In this document: one piece after another, positions 1 to 5,195 of the stretch
How the letters are laid out: each line of letters begins with the position of its first letter
Numbering within the stretch: the stretch's first letter is position 1
Assembly: GCA_934155165.1 (NCBI GenBank)
Contig: CAKPGS010000036.1
Coordinates: 1-11,452, forward strand
Reading direction: 5' to 3'
DNA length: 11,452 nt
DNA from: an uncultured Clostridia bacterium
GTDB taxonomy: Bacteria > Bacillota > Clostridia > TANB77 > CAG-508
The notes under the pieces: generated by a model
What the model saw: only the letters and a program-made list of their open reading frames with translations
Database searches by the model: none
Told to the model about the DNA's origin: nothing
Program-made: the position numbers and the translations under genes

Positions 1-186
1 GTAGAAGAATGGAAAGAAATTTTATATAATAGATTTGATTATGTATATGTATTAAACAGTGATGAATATTTTAATAGCAATTTTAATACAGCTTTTGAAA
101 ATAACGAGGTTAAAGAATGGACCTTATATAAAGTTGAAAAAAATAATGAAAATAAAGATATAAAATTAATTCCTATGGATATTTAA
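1..186 (+). CDS. C-terminal fragment of an unidentified protein, probably a large membrane protein of the glycan locus
   Basis: An open frame runs from the first base to a TAA at 184-186 and gives the last 61 residues of a protein whose start lies outside the window. The fragment is hydrophilic and charged, with aromatic-rich stretches (FDYVYVLNSDEYF near the start, KEWTLYKVEK near residue 40), and has no membrane segment. It ends 15 nt before the next start codon, so it is the upstream neighbour in the same operon. The style resembles the soluble C-terminal tail of large polytopic glycosyltransferase-like proteins, which often end in a short 'W.LYKV' strand; this is an impression and not a family match. 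A soluble enzyme is equally possible. Coding status is fairly sure, identity is not. Confidence 0.6.
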   Translation, partial: VEEWKEILYNRFDYVYVLNSDEYFNSNFNTAFENNEVKEWTLYKVEKNNENKDIKLIPMDI

Positions 187-189
187 TTT

Positions 190-195
190 GGAGGT
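190..195 (+). promoter_or_regulatory. Ribosome binding site of the DUF2304 gene
   Basis: GGAGGT sits 6 nt before the ATG at 202. It lies wholly in the 15-nt gap after the previous stop codon and fixes the start of the small membrane protein. Confidence 0.75.
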
Positions 196-201
196 AAAAA
201 A

Positions 202-537
202 ATGGTATATAATTTTGCAATTATATTTTCAATAATATTTATAATATTTATTTTGAATTTAGTAAGAAAAAATAAATTGGATGAAAAATATTCTATTTTA
301 TGGATTATATTTGGTTGTATAATATTAGCAGTATCAATATTTCCTGGAATAATAACAAGAATTGCACAAGTATTTGATATATATTATCCACCATCATTAC
401 TATTTTTAATAGGTTTTTTAATAATGGGAACATATATAGTTCATATAACAATGGTAATAACAAAACAAAATAAAATGATTGTAAAACTAACTCAAGAATT
501 AGCGATTATAAAAGAAAAAAGCGAAGAAAAGGAGTAA
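202..537 (+). CDS. DUF2304 family small membrane protein
   Basis: The 111-residue protein has three hydrophobic segments (about 4-21, 32-52 and 64-88) and a charged C-terminal tail (89-111) that looks helical. Features typical of DUF2304 are visible: the motif LDEKYSILWIIFG (26-38) between the first two segments, IYYPPSLLFLIG (60-71) entering the third, and a tail of the 'K.TQELAII' type. In other genomes DUF2304 proteins are found next to polyprenyl-phosphate glycosyltransferases and surface polysaccharide genes, and their molecular role is not established. Here the gene is followed after 8 nt by a GT2 gene, which fits that association. An accessory role in membrane anchoring or lipid-linked sugar handling is inference. 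Family call is confident, function is not. Confidence 0.85.
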   Translation: MVYNFAIIFSIIFIIFILNLVRKNKLDEKYSILWIIFGCIILAVSIFPGIITRIAQVFDIYYPPSLLFLIGFLIMGTYIVHITMVITKQNKMIVKLTQELAIIKEKSEEKE

Positions 538-545
538 TCGAAAAA

Positions 546-1355
546 ATGCTAGAAATGAAGAATCATACATTTGTAATTTGTGCATATAAAGAATCAAAAT
601 ACCTTGAAGAATGTGTAAAATCAATAATTAATCAAACAGTAAAAAGTAATGTAATTATGGTTACAGCAACACCAAATAATTTTATAAAACAAATTGCGGA
701 TAAATATAATATTAATTTATACATAAATGAAGGAGAAAAAGGAATAGGACAAGATTGGAATTTTGGCGTTTCTAAAACAACAACAGATTATGTTACAGTT
801 ATTCATCAAGACGATGTGTATAAAGAAAATTATCTAGAAAAACTTATGAGCTATACTAATAAATATGATGATATTGTAATGTTTTTTACAAACTACAAAG
901 AATTAAAAAATGGAAAAGTTATAAAACAAACAAGAAATTTGAAAATAAAAAACTTATTACTTACACCTGTAAAATTGTTTAGCAAATCTAGAAAAGCAAA
1001 AAGACTTTCTTTATCATTTGGTTCACCAATTTGTTGCCCTAGTGTTACATTAAATACAAAAATTGTAGGGAAAAAGCCTTATAAAACTGAATTAAAGTGC
1101 GATTTAGATTGGGATACTTGGTTAAGTTTAACAGAATATAAAGGTAGATACATATATGAAAAAGAAGTATTAATGAATCATAGAATACATGAAGAATCAG
1201 CTACATCAAAATTAATTGAAAATAATATAAGATTAGAAGAAGACTTGGAAATGTTCGGTAGATTATGGCCTAAAAATATTGCCAAGTTTATGATGAAATA
1301 TTATTCTATAGCTGTAGAAACAAATAATATTGATAAGGTAAAAGAGGAAAAATAA
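546..1355 (+). CDS. Family 2 glycosyltransferase
   Basis: The 269-residue protein begins with a GT-A type nucleotide-binding strand (THTFVICAYKES-like segment, residues 6-17), then ECVKSIINQT (22-31). The acidic metal-binding motif is HQDD (87-90), in the place where GT2 enzymes usually carry DxD or DDD. A later acidic cluster DLDWDTWL (186-193) occupies the position of the catalytic-base region, followed by NHRIHEESAT (211-220), a pattern common in GT2 enzymes of O-antigen and capsule loci. No membrane segment is evident, so it should act at the cytoplasmic membrane face, adding one sugar to a lipid-linked intermediate. Donor and acceptor cannot be read from sequence. AAGGAG (529-534), which overlaps the previous stop codon, lies 11 nt before ATG 546. 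A second ATG at 555 would remove three residues and is a possible alternative start. The next gene starts directly after the stop codon. Confidence 0.85.
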   Translation: MLEMKNHTFVICAYKESKYLEECVKSIINQTVKSNVIMVTATPNNFIKQIADKYNINLYINEGEKGIGQDWNFGVSKTTTDYVTVIHQDDVYKENYLEKLMSYTNKYDDIVMFFTNYKELKNGKVIKQTRNLKIKNLLLTPVKLFSKSRKAKRLSLSFGSPICCPSVTLNTKIVGKKPYKTELKCDLDWDTWLSLTEYKGRYIYEKEVLMNHRIHEESATSKLIENNIRLEEDLEMFGRLWPKNIAKFMMKYYSIAVETNNIDKVKEEK

Positions 1356-2615
1356 ATGAATAACTTTAGAAAAAATTTTATTTGGAATATATGTGGTACA
1401 TCTTTAAATGCTTTTAATTCACTATTCTTTTTAATAATTGTAACAAGAATAAATGGACTAGAAAATGCGGGAATATTTACACTTGCATTTTCTACAGCTT
1501 GTATATTATATGTTATAGGTATTTATTCAGGAAGAATATTTCAAGTTACAGAAAATGGAAAAATAACAGACAAAGATTACATAGCTAGTAAAATTATAAC
1601 AACAATTATTATGGTTATAATTTCAATTCTATTTGTAGTTGTAAAAGGATATTCTCTTTATAAAAGTTCTATATTTATATTATTATGTATATATAAAGCA
1701 CTAGAAGCTTTTAGTGAAACCTTTTATGCTATATTACAAAAAAATGAAGAACTATATAAGGTAGGAAAATCATTATTTTTTAAATCGCTAATAGCTATAG
1801 TATTATTTTTAGTAGTTGATATTGTATTAAAAAATATAATAATTTCTTGTAGTATGATTATATTAGCAAATATTCTAATTATAGTATTTTACGATATTCC
1901 AAATACAAATAAAATAATAGATAAAAAAGAAAAAGCTTCAAAACAAAATGTTAAGCAAATATTTAAAACAGGTTTTTATACATTTGCAATAACTTTTTTA
2001 GGATTATATATACTTAATGCATCAAAATATGCAATCGACAATTTTATGTCAGAAGATATACAAGCAATTTATGGAATAATAATAATGCCAGCGACTGTTA
2101 TGAGTTTATTTGGTCAATTTATTATACATCCATTTTTAAATAAGTTTGTAGAATATTGTAACAATAAAAAGCAAAAAGAATTTAATAATTTAATTATAAA
2201 ACTAATAGGAAGTATTATTTTAGTTGGAGCCTTAGCATCAATTTTAGGATATTTCTTAGGAATACCAGTTTTAAATATTTTATATGGTATTGAGCTAGAC
2301 AATTACTCAATACATTTGTTAGTTATAATAATTGCTGCAACATTATATACAATTGCTTTATTATTAAGTTCTATACTAACTACAGTAAGATATACATTTA
2401 TTCAATTTATAATATATATGGCAAATACTATTCTTGCTCTTGCATTATCTAATATACTTGTAAAAAATTATGGAATAAATGGAGCTATAGGTTCATACTT
2501 TGCTGTAATGTTCTTATTGCTATTAATGTATGCAATTTCAACGAATGTAATATTAAAAAAAGTTTTTAAGGAGAAAAAAGATGAACAAGGTAACAATTGT
2601 AATTCCGGTATATAA
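1356..2615 (+). CDS. Wzx-like lipid-linked oligosaccharide flippase (polysaccharide biosynthesis protein)
   Basis: The 419-residue protein is almost entirely hydrophobic, with roughly twelve membrane segments (about 10-30, 38-58, 80-97, 104-122, 143-158, 160-178, 205-222, 236-258, 280-304, 318-342, 346-368, 375-399). The N-terminal pattern (NFIWNICGTSLNAFNSLFFLIIVTR, about 8-31, then GLENAGIFTLAF) and the late GINGAIGSYF (373-382) are typical of Wzx/MOP-superfamily polysaccharide exporters. It would flip undecaprenyl-diphosphate oligosaccharide to the outer membrane face. It is near the short end for the family. The start abuts the preceding stop (TAAATG) with AAAGAGG at 1341-1347. The last 11 residues (after FKEKK) lie in a 35-nt overlap with the next gene. 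That tail is hydrophilic and may be incidental: one extra A in the A6 run at 2574-2579 would end the frame in an ordinary ATGA overlap. Family call is strong; the substrate is unknown. Confidence 0.88.
   Translation: MNNFRKNFIWNICGTSLNAFNSLFFLIIVTRINGLENAGIFTLAFSTACILYVIGIYSGRIFQVTENGKITDKDYIASKIITTIIMVIISILFVVVKGYSLYKSSIFILLCIYKALEAFSETFYAILQKNEELYKVGKSLFFKSLIAIVLFLVVDIVLKNIIISCSMIILANILIIVFYDIPNTNKIIDKKEKASKQNVKQIFKTGFYTFAITFLGLYILNASKYAIDNFMSEDIQAIYGIIIMPATVMSLFGQFIIHPFLNKFVEYCNNKKQKEFNNLIIKLIGSIILVGALASILGYFLGIPVLNILYGIELDNYSIHLLVIIIAATLYTIALLLSSILTTVRYTFIQFIIYMANTILALALSNILVKNYGINGAIGSYFAVMFLLLLMYAISTNVILKKVFKEKKDEQGNNCNSGI
2568..2585 (+). promoter_or_regulatory. Translational-coupling junction (ribosome binding site plus start) inside the flippase gene
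   Basis: AAGGAGAAAAAAGATGAA holds the Shine-Dalgarno core AAGGAG, a seven-base spacer and the ATG at 2581 of the second GT2. All of it lies within the flippase reading frame, where it encodes K-E-K-K-D-E. The same 18 bases recur at 8657-8674. Confidence 0.7.
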
Positions 2616-3561
2616 TTCAGAAAAATATATTGCAAAATGTTTAGAAAGTGTATTAAATCAAACATATAAAGATTTTGAAATATTAGTTATAAATGATGGA
2701 TCTAAAGATAATTCTAAAACAATAATAGATGAATATGCTAAAAAATATCCTGAAAAAATTAAAGCAATACATCAAGAAAATAAAGGAGTTTCAATAACAA
2801 GAAACAATGCAATAAAAATGGTAAAAACGGAATACATAATGTTTATGGATAACGACGATTTTATTGATAAAGATTATATTGAAGTTCTAGTAGAAAATAT
2901 TGAAAAAGAAAAATATGATGTTGTTATTAGTGGATATAGAAGACCAAATGAAAATGGAAAAATACTAAAAACTATGAAACTAGAAAACGAAGAATGGTCC
3001 AAAATGATGATTTTAGCACCTTGGGCAAAAATATATAGAACAAATTATTTAGTAGAAAACAACATTGAATTTTTAAATAATAATATAGGGGAAGATGTAT
3101 ATTTTAATTTACAAGCAATGTTAATTTCGAACAAAATAAAAATAATAGATTATGTTGGTTATAACTGGTTTTTTAACACAAAAAGTGTTTCAAATACAAT
3201 TCAAAAAGATATAACAAAAATTGAGGTATTTAAATTATTAAATGAATGTTACAATGTTTTAAAAGAAAAAGGATTACTAGAAAAAAATTATGAATTAATA
3301 GAAATGCATTTTATAAGGTACATAATATGGTTTATATCATTTTCTACTAAAAGAATAGATAAAAAAATTATAGACGATTATTATGATAAATTATTTAATT
3401 GGTTACAAGAAAGATTTCCTAACTATAAACATAATAAATTAATAGGAATTAGAAAACCTAAAGGAGAAATTTTAGGAATTAGATTGCTTTATTTAATATT
3501 TATGATTGCCCATAAAATGAAATTAGGAAAATTATTAGTTTTCGTGTATAGTAAAATATAA
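2581..3561 (+). CDS. Family 2 glycosyltransferase
   Basis: This 326-residue GT2 is closer to the family norm than the one at 546. It starts with VTIVIPVYNSEKYI (4-17), continues with CLESVLNQTYKDFEILVINDGSKDNS (20-45) and carries DNDD (90-93) as the metal-binding motif. APWAKIYR (146-153) and GEDVYFN (170-176) give the acidic pair of the acceptor/catalytic region, then YNWFFNTKSVS (194-204). This arrangement is usual for capsule, exopolysaccharide and teichoic-acid-type transferases. The C-terminal 110 residues are basic and amphipathic and could bind the membrane. It probably adds a sugar to the lipid-linked repeat unit that the neighbouring flippase exports. The start is fixed by the AAGGAG inside the flippase gene and by conservation right from residue 4. 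Frames overlap by 35 nt, implying coupled translation. Sugar specificity is unknown. Confidence 0.9.
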   Translation: MNKVTIVIPVYNSEKYIAKCLESVLNQTYKDFEILVINDGSKDNSKTIIDEYAKKYPEKIKAIHQENKGVSITRNNAIKMVKTEYIMFMDNDDFIDKDYIEVLVENIEKEKYDVVISGYRRPNENGKILKTMKLENEEWSKMMILAPWAKIYRTNYLVENNIEFLNNNIGEDVYFNLQAMLISNKIKIIDYVGYNWFFNTKSVSNTIQKDITKIEVFKLLNECYNVLKEKGLLEKNYELIEMHFIRYIIWFISFSTKRIDKKIIDDYYDKLFNWLQERFPNYKHNKLIGIRKPKGEILGIRLLYLIFMIAHKMKLGKLLVFVYSKI

Positions 3562-3580
3562 TTAACGAGGGGAAAAACGA

Positions 3581-5122
3581 ATGAAAGAATTAATAAATTT
3601 TAAAAAATATAATTTAAAAACAATAATACTAACAATTTTATTGTTTGCTTGTGAATTTTTTGTTTCTATTATAATGAGCGTAAGTATTTTAAAGGCTGTA
3701 TTATATAAAAACTATTTACATATTAATTCAAACAAATATATAATATTATCAGTTATAAGTGCTATAATTTTAATAGCTTTTATTATATATAATTTTGTAA
3801 TTAAAGAAAGAAAAATAGAAAAAATATTTACCGCTATTGTAATACCTTTAGGAATGTTATATTTATTTTCTGTAGTACCATACCAAGTTCCAGATGAGGA
3901 TGCTCACATAAAAAGAGCTTGGGATATTTCTAAAGGAAACATTATTAGCGAAATTAGTGATAATGGAGATAGTGATATAATTGTTCCAAAATTTTTAATA
4001 GAAAATAAAATTGATAAATATAAAGATTTAGACAAATATTTAAATGAAAATACTGATTATACAGATGGCGTAGAAACTTTTACAGGAGCACAAGCCTATA
4101 TGGCAACAATGTATTTGCCTAGTAGTATAGTATTTTTTATAGCTAGAAAAATAGGTATAAATTTATTAATAGCTGTTTATTTAGCTAGAATTGCAAATTT
4201 TATAATATTTATTATATTTGCTTATTTTTCAATAAAAATAATACCATTTGGTAAATTAGTTATGTTTGTGTATTTATTAACTCCAATGTTTTTGGAACAA
4301 GCTGCATCTGTTTCTGCAGACTCACTAACTAATACATTTTTAATGTTCTTTATAGCGTATAGCTTATATTTGTTTAAAACAGATGTTAAATTAAGCAAAA
4401 AACATATTTGTTTATATGCTTTACTGTGTATTTTTATAGGAACTGCAAAATATACATATTTCCCATTGATAGGAATAGCATTACTTTTGTTAAAGAAAAA
4501 AGATGTAGAGCCAAAAGAAAAATGGTTGCTTACAATAATTAGTATTGTAGGAGTTACATTTATAGCAATAGCTGTATATTTACTTTCAACAAAATATGTT
4601 AATACAAGTCAAATACTTATAGATGGAAATGTGAATCCAAAAGAACAAATAAAATTTATAGAGAAAAATCCTATAAAGTATATGGGATACTTTAAAGATA
4701 CAATTGTTAAATATATAGAATATTATACAGATACATTTCTTGGAAAAAAACTTGGAATGTTGAACATTGAAGTAAAACAATTTGCAATATGGGTTTTAGC
4801 AATATTGATGATTTTCGCTCCATTTTTAGAAAAAAACGAAGTAGAGTTAAACAAATGGGAAAAATTACTTTTTATAGGTATTTTTTGTATAATATTTATA
4901 CTTATTCATGTAGGCTTATATTTAACTTGGTCTCCAGTTGGAGCTGATATAATTTCAGGAGTACAAGGTAGATATTATATTCCAATTGTAATACTATTAC
5001 TATTAAGTATGGTAAAAAGTAATAAATATTTAGATGTAAAAAATGTATATTTAAAATATTCTATTTTATTAATACTAATAAATATTTCTGCTGTTGGAAG
5101 TATTGTAAGATTTTTTATATAA
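3581..5122 (+). CDS. DUF2142 family polytopic membrane protein, possible GT-C-type glycosyltransferase
   Basis: The 513-residue protein has about ten or more hydrophobic segments (for example 14-41, 53-73, 82-99, 192-216, 224-240, 250-265, 275-304, 316-336, 401-415, 429-449, 465-477, 492-512). Two hallmarks of DUF2142 are visible: VPYQVPDEDAHIKRAW (99-114) just after an early membrane segment, and GVQGRYYIPIV (460-470) before the last ones. An acidic motif at the start of the first large extracytoplasmic loop is how GT-C enzymes using polyprenyl-phosphate sugars place their catalytic residue, so D105, E106 or D107 is a candidate; this is inference. The 19-nt gap from the previous gene holds GAGGGG at 3567-3572. 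It is the last gene of the operon and is followed by a new promoter without a clear terminator. It might act as a polymerase or a side-chain transferase. Confidence 0.82.
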   Translation: MKELINFKKYNLKTIILTILLFACEFFVSIIMSVSILKAVLYKNYLHINSNKYIILSVISAIILIAFIIYNFVIKERKIEKIFTAIVIPLGMLYLFSVVPYQVPDEDAHIKRAWDISKGNIISEISDNGDSDIIVPKFLIENKIDKYKDLDKYLNENTDYTDGVETFTGAQAYMATMYLPSSIVFFIARKIGINLLIAVYLARIANFIIFIIFAYFSIKIIPFGKLVMFVYLLTPMFLEQAASVSADSLTNTFLMFFIAYSLYLFKTDVKLSKKHICLYALLCIFIGTAKYTYFPLIGIALLLLKKKDVEPKEKWLLTIISIVGVTFIAIAVYLLSTKYVNTSQILIDGNVNPKEQIKFIEKNPIKYMGYFKDTIVKYIEYYTDTFLGKKLGMLNIEVKQFAIWVLAILMIFAPFLEKNEVELNKWEKLLFIGIFCIIFILIHVGLYLTWSPVGADIISGVQGRYYIPIVILLLLSMVKSNKYLDVKNVYLKYSILLILINISAVGSIVRFFI

Positions 5123-5137
5123 TGGAAAAATTAACTA

Positions 5138-5165
5138 TTGAAAATATAAAGTTTAATGTTATAAT
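5138..5165 (+). promoter_or_regulatory. Sigma-A type promoter of the ChW-lysozyme gene
   Basis: TTGAAA (5138-5143), a 16-nt spacer and a perfect TATAAT (5160-5165) preceded by TG one base upstream (extended -10). The -10 ends 30 nt before the ATG, so transcription should start near 5172 and give a leader of about 24 nt. It fills the only sizeable gap after the upstream operon. No hairpin with a T-tract is present in 5123-5195, so some read-through from the operon is possible. Confidence 0.75.
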
Positions 5166-5195
5166 AAAAATATATAGTTTGAATAGGAGAATAAA

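Noticed and set aside
2114..2665. Minus-strand open frames opposite the flippase and second GT2
   Set aside because: They are short, lie opposite well-supported genes and have no recognisable domain or start signal.
5130..5157. Weak inverted repeat (ATTAACT ... GTTTAAT) after the DUF2142 gene as a terminator
   Set aside because: The arms mismatch, the stem has almost no G-C pairs and no T-tract follows; it also overlaps the promoter of the next gene.
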